The position numbers were made by a program, and so were the translations under genes. This document shows, piece after piece, positions 27,044 to 34,086 of a DNA stretch of 64,000 nucleotides (position 1 is its first letter; each line of letters opens with the position of its first letter). Below the pieces are notes generated by a model. The model saw only the letters and a program-made list of their open reading frames with translations, did no database searches and was not told the DNA's origin. Location: contig JANQNV010000072.1 of NCBI GenBank assembly GCA_028279425.1, forward strand, positions 1-64,000, given 5' to 3'. The DNA comes from Longimicrobiales bacterium (lineage in GTDB: Bacteria > Gemmatimonadota > Gemmatimonadetes > Longimicrobiales > Gaopeijiaceae).

Positions 27044-27076
27044 CATGGACCTCCCCGCACACATGGGAGGACCAAC

Positions 27077-27364
27077 ATGATCAACCACGTAATGGGGCCC
27101 GGGACCACGACTGCCGACCTTCGGCAGCACCTCACCTCGTCGATGGAACGGACGCGGGCGGGGGCCGACCGGATCGCCAACGCATTCAACGGCAATGACG
27201 CGTCGTTTACCGATGCGCTCGATGCCGCACAGAACGGCGAGGCCGAAGCCGTCGACGTCGAGACGGAGATGATCCGTCTGGCCGACGAGCAGATCCGTTT
27301 CGACGCGATGAGCCGGATGCTGTCGAAGGTCTACCAGCAGGTCCGCGCGAGCGTCCGAGGCTGA
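27077..27364 (+). CDS. flgB: Flagellar basal-body rod protein FlgB (shortened)
   Basis: 95-residue proximal rod protein. The C-terminal helix AVDVETEMIRLADEQIRFDAMSR then SKVYQQVRASVRG is clearly FlgB. The N-terminal rod motif (usually ANNIAN-TPGF) is degenerate here: ADRIANAFNGNDASFTDAL. FlgB is normally about 130 residues. GGGAGG precedes the ATG. First gene of the sigma-54 operon; its stop overlaps the flgC start (TGATG). Confidence 0.87.
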   Translation: MINHVMGPGTTTADLRQHLTSSMERTRAGADRIANAFNGNDASFTDALDAAQNGEAEAVDVETEMIRLADEQIRFDAMSRMLSKVYQQVRASVRG

Positions 27365-27861
27365 TGAACGGCCCTGGAGGAGTGCCCGGACTGCTGCGCG
27401 GACTCGGCATCAGCGCGAGTGGATTGACGGCGCAGCGCCGGCGCCTCGACGCGATCGCCATGAACATCGCGAATGCCGAGACGACGCGGACCGCGGACGG
27501 GGGTCCGTACCGACGCCGTTTCGTGGAACTGGTGCAGGCCCAGCCCGGCTCTACCCAGGCCGTGCCCGGCGACCCCATGCGCATCCCGGAGATCGAGGTC
27601 CCTCGACCCGGCGCAGCGCCGGCTTCCGAGGACGTCCCCCAGGGCGTCGAAGTGGCGGGCGTCGTAGAAGACACGACCCCCGGGCCTCGCGTCTACGATC
27701 CCGCGCACCCCGACGCCGACGCCGATGGCTTCGTCGAGTACCCGAACGTCGATATCGCTCAGGAGATGGTCAGCCTCATGGAGGCCCGCCGCGGCTACGA
27801 GGCCAACGCGACCGCCTTCGAGGCGATGAAGTCCATGCTCCAGCGCGCCCTCGAGATCTAG
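27364..27861 (+). CDS. flgC: Flagellar basal-body rod protein FlgC
   Basis: 165-residue proximal rod subunit. Signatures are GISASGLTAQRRRLDAIAMN then IANAETTRTADGGPYRRRFV at the N-terminus and the rod helix YPNVDIAQEMVSLMEARRGY then EANATAFEAMKSMLQRALEI at the C-terminus. Normal length. It is exported to the periplasm by the flagellar type III system and assembles on FlgB. Confidence 0.95.
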   Translation: MNGPGGVPGLLRGLGISASGLTAQRRRLDAIAMNIANAETTRTADGGPYRRRFVELVQAQPGSTQAVPGDPMRIPEIEVPRPGAAPASEDVPQGVEVAGVVEDTTPGPRVYDPAHPDADADGFVEYPNVDIAQEMVSLMEARRGYEANATAFEAMKSMLQRALEI

Positions 27862-27871
27862 GAGATATCGC

Positions 27872-28210
27872 ATGAGCATCGGCATTCCCGGTCTCTCGAG
27901 TCTTCCCGGCGGCATCGGACCGCTCGGCGGCTCCAACCGCCCGGGTGGCTCTCGGGCGGCCGACGTCGCCACGACGGAGTCGAACGGGCGCTCCCGCAGT
28001 GAAGAAGCTGCGCCCGCGCGAACCTCACCGGCTTCGGACGTTCCCCCGGGAACCGACCCGGAGCTGTGGGCCGTGTTGACTACCGAAGAGCGGGCCCACT
28101 TCACCCGCCTGAGGTCGATGGGGCCGTTGACCTACAACACCTCTTCGAATGCCGACGCGCCGGCGCGCAGCCAGGCCCGTCGCGGCGTTCGTCTGGACAT
28201 CCGCGCATGA
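27872..28210 (+). CDS. Conserved-position hypothetical protein between flgC and fliE
   Basis: 112 residues. The first ~60 are Gly/Pro/Ser-rich and probably disordered. The only ordered-looking part is DPELWAVLTTEERAHFTRLRSMGPLTY, an amphipathic helix with a conserved-looking end. No signal peptide. It lies between rod and rod-MS-ring junction genes, and its stop overlaps the fliE ATG (ATGA), so a role in rod assembly or export is plausible but unproven. Confidence 0.75.
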   Translation: MSIGIPGLSSLPGGIGPLGGSNRPGGSRAADVATTESNGRSRSEEAAPARTSPASDVPPGTDPELWAVLTTEERAHFTRLRSMGPLTYNTSSNADAPARSQARRGVRLDIRA

Positions 28211-28512
28211 GTGCCATCGATCAGATGCGGGCGGCCGCCTCGGCGGCCGGCGCCAACGCACTTCGACCCAATGCATCGCTCGCGAATGCGGCACCGGGGT
28301 TCGGTGACGCTCTCAAGGCGATGCTGGGTGACGCCCAACAACTTCAGGACCAGTCGGCCGACGCGATCGGCGCGTTTCTGCGCGGCGAACCCGTCGAGAT
28401 TCACGAGGTGATGGCCGCGGTCGAAGAGGCCGGCATCGCGCTCGACTTCCTGATCCAGCTTCGCAATAGCCTGACCGAGGCCTACCGCTCGGTCGTCGGT
28501 ATGCAGACCTGA
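28207..28512 (+). CDS. fliE: Flagellar hook-basal body complex protein FliE
   Basis: 101-residue adaptor joining the MS ring to the rod. The family pattern is GFGDALKAMLGDAQQLQDQS, then ADAIGAFLRGEPVEIHEVM, then AAVEEAGIALDFLIQLRN and KLxEAY-like SLTEAYRSV. The length is normal. ATG 28207 overlaps the preceding stop. Secreted early by the flagellar export gate. Confidence 0.95.
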   Translation: MSAIDQMRAAASAAGANALRPNASLANAAPGFGDALKAMLGDAQQLQDQSADAIGAFLRGEPVEIHEVMAAVEEAGIALDFLIQLRNSLTEAYRSVVGMQT

Positions 28513-28527
28513 TGAGGGACTTCTGAG

Positions 28528-29985
28528 ATGGGATCGTTGAACGACATCCTGCGCGACCTCGGCCGGCCCCGCATCGTGGGGCTGCTCGCGGTCGTCGTCG
28601 TCGCCGTCGCCGGCCTCTGGGGCGTCGTGGCATGGGGTACCGCTCCCACGTGGGTACCGCTGTTCCGTGACCTCCCGGTCGACGCGATCGGTCAGTACAG
28701 CCAGTTGCTCACGGATGCGGGCATCCAGCACGAACTGACCCGGGGCGGCACCGAGATCCAGGTCGAGGAGTCGGAGGTGCCCCGTGCACGCGTGACCCTC
28801 GCCCAGGCCGGGATCGAGCCTGCCGGCAAGCCCGGTTGGACGATCTTCGACCAGGCGTCGTGGGGGATGACCGAGTTCACCCAGCGGGTCAACTACCGTC
28901 GTGCTCTCGAGGGCGAGCTCGCTCGCAGCATCGCGCAGATGCAGGGGATCGCGAGCGCGGACGTGCTGCTCGGCATGCGGGAGACCCCCACCCTGCGGGG
29001 TGGCGCGGCTCCGGTCGAGGCGTCGGTCATGCTCAACCTCGCCTCGGGAGCGAGGCCGTCGGGCGAACTGGTCGAAGCGATCACCTTCCTGCTCGCCCGC
29101 AGCGTCGACGGCCTCAACTCCGACCACGTGAGCGTGGTCGACAACACCGGCCGGGTCCTTTCGGCGGGTGAGGAGCCGGGCCTGTCGACGGCGGGGAGTT
29201 CGCGCCGTCAGCTGGCCATGCAACGCGACCTCGAGTCGTATCTCGAACGCCGCGCCGAAGAAATCGTGGCTCCCCTCGTCGGCTCGTCCAACGTACGCGT
29301 GCGAGTGGCGGCCAACCTCGATACGGAGCGCGTCCAGCGGGTCACGCAGGGCGTGGATCCCGAGGTGTCGGTCCTGATGAGCGAGGAACGGTCCGAAGTG
29401 GTGCCCAGCGACCCCTCGCAGGGCGCGGCCAGCACCATCTTCAACACGCAGTTCCAGACCAACCAGAGCACCGAAACGGTCGAGCGTTCGCCTGGAGCCG
29501 TGCAGCGACTGACGGTGTCGGTCGCCCTCAACGAAGCCGCCCTGGCCGACGGCGGAATCGCCCTCGCGCAGGTGCAGCGCCTCGTCGCCAACGCGGTGGG
29601 ACTCGACCCGCAACGAGGCGACGAGATTTCGGTCGAGGCGATGCCGTTCGAGCAGCCCGACACCCCACCTGCGCCGGTAGAGGAAGGAAGCCCGGTCTGG
29701 CTGGCGCTGTTGCTGCAGTACCAGCGTCAGATCATGGCCGCGCTCGCCATGATGGTCACGCTCGGCGTCGCGTTCTTCGCCCTGCGGTCGCTCAAGACCG
29801 CGGCCGATGGGCTGATCGAGCAGCGGGCGCTTCCCACGGCGGAACGGCGGGAGGGCGGCGAAGCCGCGCTCCCCGCCGTGGCGGGTGAGACGGCTCTCAC
29901 GCCTAGAGACCAGCTCGCCGACCTGCTGTCGCAGCGACCCGAAAACGCGTCCCGCGTGCTGCGGGCCTGGATGAAGGACGCCTGA
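28528..29985 (+). CDS. fliF: Flagellar MS-ring protein FliF
   Basis: 485 residues, somewhat shorter than the ~550 of enterobacteria. The first TM is at ~18-37 (IVGLLAVVVVAVAGLWGVVAWG). Ring-building motifs RBM1-3 include YSQLLTDAGIQHELTRGGTEI and RRALEGELARSIAQMQGIASADV, then SVSVALNEA-like LTVSVALNEAAL. The second TM is at ~397-417 (QIMAALAMMVTLGVAFFAL). The C-terminal DQLADLLSQRPENASRVLRAWM is the FliG-binding tail. Forms the inner-membrane ring that anchors rod and switch. Confidence 0.96.
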   Translation: MGSLNDILRDLGRPRIVGLLAVVVVAVAGLWGVVAWGTAPTWVPLFRDLPVDAIGQYSQLLTDAGIQHELTRGGTEIQVEESEVPRARVTLAQAGIEPAGKPGWTIFDQASWGMTEFTQRVNYRRALEGELARSIAQMQGIASADVLLGMRETPTLRGGAAPVEASVMLNLASGARPSGELVEAITFLLARSVDGLNSDHVSVVDNTGRVLSAGEEPGLSTAGSSRRQLAMQRDLESYLERRAEEIVAPLVGSSNVRVRVAANLDTERVQRVTQGVDPEVSVLMSEERSEVVPSDPSQGAASTIFNTQFQTNQSTETVERSPGAVQRLTVSVALNEAALADGGIALAQVQRLVANAVGLDPQRGDEISVEAMPFEQPDTPPAPVEEGSPVWLALLLQYQRQIMAALAMMVTLGVAFFALRSLKTAADGLIEQRALPTAERREGGEAALPAVAGETALTPRDQLADLLSQRPENASRVLRAWMKDA

Positions 29986-29986
29986 C

Positions 29987-31027
29987 GTGCCCGCCGCCGT
30001 GAATGGTCGTCGTGCCATCAAGTTCGAGAACCTCTCGGGCCGCCAGAAGTGTGCGATCCTCCTGATGACCCTGGGTCCGAAGGGGGCTCCCGCCCTGACC
30101 AAGAGTCTGACGGCCGACGAGATCGAGGCGCTGTCTCTCGAAATCGCCCAGCTCGACGAGGTGCCACCCGACGTCGTCGAGCGCGTCCTCGAGGAGTGGT
30201 TCGACACCGAGGAGGCCGCATTCACGCTGGCGACCGGCGGTGTGGATGCCGCTCGCGAAATCCTCAACAACACCTTGGGCCCCGACCAGAGCGAGCTGGT
30301 GCTCGCTCGCATCGAGAGTCAACTGCGCGAAGGCACCGGCTTTCACTCCCTCCGTCACGCCGACCCGACGCAGCTCGCCAACGTGCTGCGCAACGAACAC
30401 GTGCAGACGATCGCGCTGATCATGGCGCACCTCGAGACGACGCTGGTCGCCGAGGTGGTTCGGCACCTCAACCCCGAGGTGGCTGCCGAGGTCATGCTCC
30501 GTATGGCGCGGATGGAGAAGGTGCACCCCGAGGTCCTCGAGATCGTGGAGCGCTCGCTGGGTGGCGAGGCCAACATCGCCCTGTCGCGGGATCTGGCGGC
30601 GGCGGGAGGCCCGGCTTCGGTTGCGGCCGTTCTGAACCTCTCCAGTTCGGCGCTCGAGAAGGAACTGCTCGACGGCGTGGGTCAGCGCGACCCCGAACTC
30701 GTCGATGAGATCAAGTCCTTGATGTTCATCTTCGAGGACATCATCCGCATCGACGATCGTGCGGTGCAGAAGGTCGTCCAGGAAGCCGACGTCCGTGAAC
30801 TCGCGCGGGCGCTCAAGGGCGCGAGCGACGAGCTCAAGGCCAAGATCCTCGGCTGCATGTCGCAGCGCGCGAAGGCAGCCCTGGAGCAAGAGATGGAATT
30901 CATGGGTCCGACGCGCCTGCGCGATGTCGAGGCCTCCCAGGCCGCCGTGGTCAAGGTCGTGCGCGACCTCGAATCGGCGGGTGAACTCGTGATCAGTACG
31001 GGAAGCGATGACGATGTCCTCCTCTAA
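29987..31027 (+). CDS. fliG: Flagellar motor switch protein FliG
   Basis: 346-residue C-ring subunit. The N-domain (SGRQKCAILLMTLGPKGAPA) binds FliF. The middle domain holds the EHVQTIALIMAHLE (EHPQ-type) motif for FliM. The C-domain keeps the charged torque helix: IRIDDRAVQKVVQEADVREL, then ALKGASDELKAKILGCMSQR, which contacts MotA. The GTG start lies 1 base after the fliF stop; the 3' end overlaps fliH. Cytoplasmic face of the motor. Confidence 0.96.
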   Translation: MPAAVNGRRAIKFENLSGRQKCAILLMTLGPKGAPALTKSLTADEIEALSLEIAQLDEVPPDVVERVLEEWFDTEEAAFTLATGGVDAAREILNNTLGPDQSELVLARIESQLREGTGFHSLRHADPTQLANVLRNEHVQTIALIMAHLETTLVAEVVRHLNPEVAAEVMLRMARMEKVHPEVLEIVERSLGGEANIALSRDLAAAGGPASVAAVLNLSSSALEKELLDGVGQRDPELVDEIKSLMFIFEDIIRIDDRAVQKVVQEADVRELARALKGASDELKAKILGCMSQRAKAALEQEMEFMGPTRLRDVEASQAAVVKVVRDLESAGELVISTGSDDDVLL

Positions 31028-31694
31028 GCAGGCCTTCACGGCAGACGGCTGGATCGAAGCCCCGGCGATCATCGGTGGTGAGATTCGCCTGTGGGAAATG
31101 GGCGAAGTGGCCCCGATGCGCCCGGCCGCACCCGCGGTCCCCGAGTCGACGGCTTCGGCCGCCGAAAGGTGGGAAGCCGCCATCGAGGCGGCGCGCGCCG
31201 AGGGGTGGGAAGACGGCCACCGCGCGGGTATCGCCGAAGGGCGAGCCTCGGAGGAAGCCCGGACCCGCAGCGCCTTCGACGCGGCCGCTCGGGTGGTGTC
31301 GGAGGTGGAGGCCCGCCTGGCTCAGATGGAGGAGGGGGCCCTGCGTGACCTACCCGGTCTCGCGACCGCCATCGCGTCGCACCTCGTCGGGCAGACGGTG
31401 GAAAGCGACCCGGCGCTCCTCGCGCGCCTGGTGCAGCAGGCGGTCTCGGAGTTCCTCCCGGACGAGCCCCTCAAGATTCGCGTGAATCCCCGTGACCTCG
31501 CCCTCCTCTCGGGCCCGCTCGGCGCCGACATCGAGGGCGACGACCCCGTGGCGGGGCGCACGGTCCGGTGGATTTCGGATCCCGAGGTGCGTCCAGGCGG
31601 GTGCCTCGTCGAAAGCCGAGACCGCCTCGTCGACGGTCGTGTGAGCACGGCCCTCGAACGCATCTACCGAGCGATGACCGAGGACGAGGCGTGA
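31008..31694 (+). CDS. fliH: Flagellar assembly protein FliH (FliI regulator)
   Basis: 228-residue stator of the export ATPase. The central coil WEAAIEAARAEGWEDGHRAG, continuing RASEEARTRS, is the FliH glycine-repeat-like region. The C-terminal half (GLATAIASHLVGQTVESDP, PLKIRVNPRDLALL, RWISDPEVRPGGCLVES) matches the FliH/YscL globular domain. ATG 31008 overlaps fliG by 20 bases; ATG 31014 is an alternative two codons on. Cytoplasmic partner of FliI. Confidence 0.92.
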   Translation: MTMSSSKQAFTADGWIEAPAIIGGEIRLWEMGEVAPMRPAAPAVPESTASAAERWEAAIEAARAEGWEDGHRAGIAEGRASEEARTRSAFDAAARVVSEVEARLAQMEEGALRDLPGLATAIASHLVGQTVESDPALLARLVQQAVSEFLPDEPLKIRVNPRDLALLSGPLGADIEGDDPVAGRTVRWISDPEVRPGGCLVESRDRLVDGRVSTALERIYRAMTEDEA

Positions 31695-33019
31695 TCGAAC
31701 TCGCTCCTGTATTGGACCGGATTTCCGACGTTCCCCGGCTGGCTCAGCATGGCCGGGTGAGTCGGGTCGTGGGACTCGTGATGGAGGCTACGGGCCTCGA
31801 CGTGTCTCTCGGCTCCATCTGTCGAGTTCGACCGCTGAGCGGCAGCGGCGAGGTCCTCGCCGAGGCCGTGGGATTCCACGCGAACGGGGTTCTCCTGATG
31901 CCCTTCGGTGAGCTCGACGGGATTCATCCCGGGAGCTCGGTCGAGGCGGTGGGGCGGTCGCCGCACATCGAGGTTGGCCATGGCCTGTTGGGCCGGGTCC
32001 TCGACGCCATGGGCAATCCGATCGATGGCCTGGGCCCGCTACGGCGCGACACGCGGGTGCCACTCGCCGGAGTGCCGATCAATCCGCTGGTACGCGAGAC
32101 GATCGACGACGCGCTGGTGACGGGCATCCGCGCCATCGACGGACCTCTCACGATCGGGCACGGGCAGCGTGTCGGGATCTTCGCAGGGAGCGGGGTCGGG
32201 AAGAGTTCGCTCCTGGGAAGCATCGCCCGCGGCAGTTCGGCCGATGTCAACGTGATCGCCCTCCTGGGCGAGCGTGGTCGCGAGGTGCGCGACTTCCTGC
32301 GGCATTCTCTGGGTGAAGAGGGGCTCAGCCGGTCGGTCGTGATCGTGGCCACGGGCGACGAAGCGGCTCTGCTTCGCGCGCGCGGCGCGTTGGTCGCGAC
32401 CGCCATCGCCGAACACTTCCGCTCGAATGGCCTGCACGTCCTGCTCATGCTGGATTCCGTCACGCGCGTCGCGATGGCGTGGCGCGAGATCGGTCTGGCC
32501 GTAGGGGAGCCCCCGACGACCAAGGGATACCCGCCCTCCGTATTCGCCAACCTGCCTCGCCTGCTGGAGCGGGCCGGCAACGACGACAACGGGAGCATCA
32601 CCGGGATCTACACCGTGCTCGTCGAGGGCGACGACTTCAACGATCCGATCGCCGACTCGGCCCGCTCGATTCTCGACGGACACATCGTGCTCAGCCGACG
32701 TCTGGCGACCAGCGGCCACTTCCCCGCGGTCGACGTCAACGAGAGCGTGTCGCGGTTGCGCGATCGAGTGGTCACCGAGGAACACCGCCAGACCGTCAAC
32801 GCGATCCAGCACCTGCTCGCCGTCTACCGCGACAAGGAAGATCTCATCGCCGTGGGTGCCTATCAGCAGGGCTCGGATCCCGACGTCGACCGCGCCATCG
32901 CCACCCGCGGAGAGATAATCCGCTTCCTCCGGCAGGAGCGCGACGAGGTATCGACCCACGCCGAGACCGAGGCGTGGCTCACACGGTTGAAGGCGCTCGT
33001 GCGCCCGAGGGAGGCCTAG
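31691..33019 (+). CDS. fliI: Flagellum-specific ATPase FliI
   Basis: 442-residue export ATPase related to F1-beta. Visible: HGLLGRVLDAMGNPIDG, Walker A GIFAGSGVGKSSLL, catalytic Glu in LLGERGREVRDF, Walker B LLMLDSVTRVAMAWREIGLA and GEPPTTKGYPPSVFA. The N-terminal barrel begins VGRVSRVVGLVME-like. GTG 31691 overlaps the fliH stop. Drives unfolding and release of chaperoned substrates at the gate. Confidence 0.97.
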   Translation: MIELAPVLDRISDVPRLAQHGRVSRVVGLVMEATGLDVSLGSICRVRPLSGSGEVLAEAVGFHANGVLLMPFGELDGIHPGSSVEAVGRSPHIEVGHGLLGRVLDAMGNPIDGLGPLRRDTRVPLAGVPINPLVRETIDDALVTGIRAIDGPLTIGHGQRVGIFAGSGVGKSSLLGSIARGSSADVNVIALLGERGREVRDFLRHSLGEEGLSRSVVIVATGDEAALLRARGALVATAIAEHFRSNGLHVLLMLDSVTRVAMAWREIGLAVGEPPTTKGYPPSVFANLPRLLERAGNDDNGSITGIYTVLVEGDDFNDPIADSARSILDGHIVLSRRLATSGHFPAVDVNESVSRLRDRVVTEEHRQTVNAIQHLLAVYRDKEDLIAVGAYQQGSDPDVDRAIATRGEIIRFLRQERDEVSTHAETEAWLTRLKALVRPREA

Positions 33020-33490
33020 ATGCGCGACGACAACGACCCTCGCCGACTCGACAAGGTGCTCGAGGTGCGGCGGTGGAAGGAGCAGTCCGAGATCCAGGCC
33101 CTCGTGACCGCCCAGGAGGCGGTGACCGAAGCCGAGGCGACGCTGGCGCGACTCCGCGAGGAGTGGCGAGAGCTGCGCAACGGTATGAACGCGGCCAGCG
33201 CCGCGGTGGTCGGTCAGCTGCAGGCGTTGAGTCTGATGATGGAGCAGCTCGAACTCGGCATCGAACTCGCCGATCGCGCGCGAAGCGCGGCGGCGCACCG
33301 CGTCACCGAGCAGACCGGTTCGTATCTCGAGGCCCACGCCGAGCGTCGCGCGGTCGAGAAGGTGCAGGAACGCCGGATCGAACGCGCTGAATTGGCCCGC
33401 AAGGGGCGAGAACGGAAACGCGAAGATGAAATCGCCGTCGACCGCTTCTGGCGTGGCGAAGGCATGTCCCCGAGGGGAGATACAGAATGA
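33020..33490 (+). CDS. fliJ: Flagellar export protein FliJ
   Basis: 156-residue two-helix coiled coil with the typical FliJ start (RRLDKVLEVRRWKEQSE) and long charged helices through residue ~140. FliJ is the central stalk of the FliI hexamer and links it to FlhA. It starts at the base after the fliI stop and overlaps the next gene by 4 bases. Identification rests on coil pattern, length and position. Confidence 0.9.
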   Translation: MRDDNDPRRLDKVLEVRRWKEQSEIQALVTAQEAVTEAEATLARLREEWRELRNGMNAASAAVVGQLQALSLMMEQLELGIELADRARSAAAHRVTEQTGSYLEAHAERRAVEKVQERRIERAELARKGRERKREDEIAVDRFWRGEGMSPRGDTE

Positions 33491-34086
33491 AGCCCGTGAT
33501 TCTCGCACTGGTCGGTACGCTGATCGGTGGTGGGGTGGGTACCGGCGGCGGCGCGTTTCTGCTCGCGCAATGCGAGTCCGATGCGGCCGACGCGCACGCG
33601 TCCGACGACGCCGTCCACGACAGCACGGCGGTCGACTCGACCGCCGTCATCGAGGCCGAGGGCCCCGATACGGTTGGCGCGCTCGGGCCGCTTCCCGACC
33701 ACGCTGCCGACTCGGTCGCCGCCCCCGGCGACGAGGCGGAGCCTGCGCCGACCCCGGAAGACGTCGCCCCGCCTGCCGACGTCGAGGCCGCAGCGGAGCC
33801 CGATACGCCTCCGCCGGGATCGATCGATCCGGTGGATCCGGCGGTGGAGCCGATCGTGCTCGCGCCGACGCCCGACCCGACGGCGCTTCGCCGGCTGGCC
33901 CGAATCTTCTCGAACATGAAGGCCGAACAGGCGGCCGCGGTGATGGTGGAACTGACCGACGCCGAGGCGCAGCGGATCCTCGTCAGTATGTCCGAACGGG
34001 CGGCCGCCGCCATTCTCGGCAAGATGGATTCGTCGCGAGCTGCGGTGCTGAGTCAGTTGGTGCTCGGCGGGGGAGGTGAGGAATGA
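33487..34086 (+). CDS. MotE/YlxF-like flagellar protein
   Basis: 199 residues. One N-terminal TM (VILALVGTLIGGGVGTGGGAFLLA) is followed by a ~110-residue acidic Pro/Ala linker. The C-terminal MgtE-N-like helical domain reads RRLARIFSNMKAEQAAAVMV then ELTDAEAQRILVSMSERAAA. The fliJ-[this]-fliK order equals B. subtilis fliJ-ylxF-fliK, and MotE-family proteins share the same MgtE-N-like C-domain. It probably acts as a periplasmic or membrane chaperone for motor parts. ATGA overlaps on both sides. Confidence 0.8.
   Translation: MKPVILALVGTLIGGGVGTGGGAFLLAQCESDAADAHASDDAVHDSTAVDSTAVIEAEGPDTVGALGPLPDHAADSVAAPGDEAEPAPTPEDVAPPADVEAAAEPDTPPPGSIDPVDPAVEPIVLAPTPDPTALRRLARIFSNMKAEQAAAVMVELTDAEAQRILVSMSERAAAAILGKMDSSRAAVLSQLVLGGGGEE

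Noticed and set aside
28132-30312. 726-codon open frame on the minus strand
   Set aside because: Antisense shadow of fliE-fliF-fliG caused by high GC; low-complexity composition and no domain.
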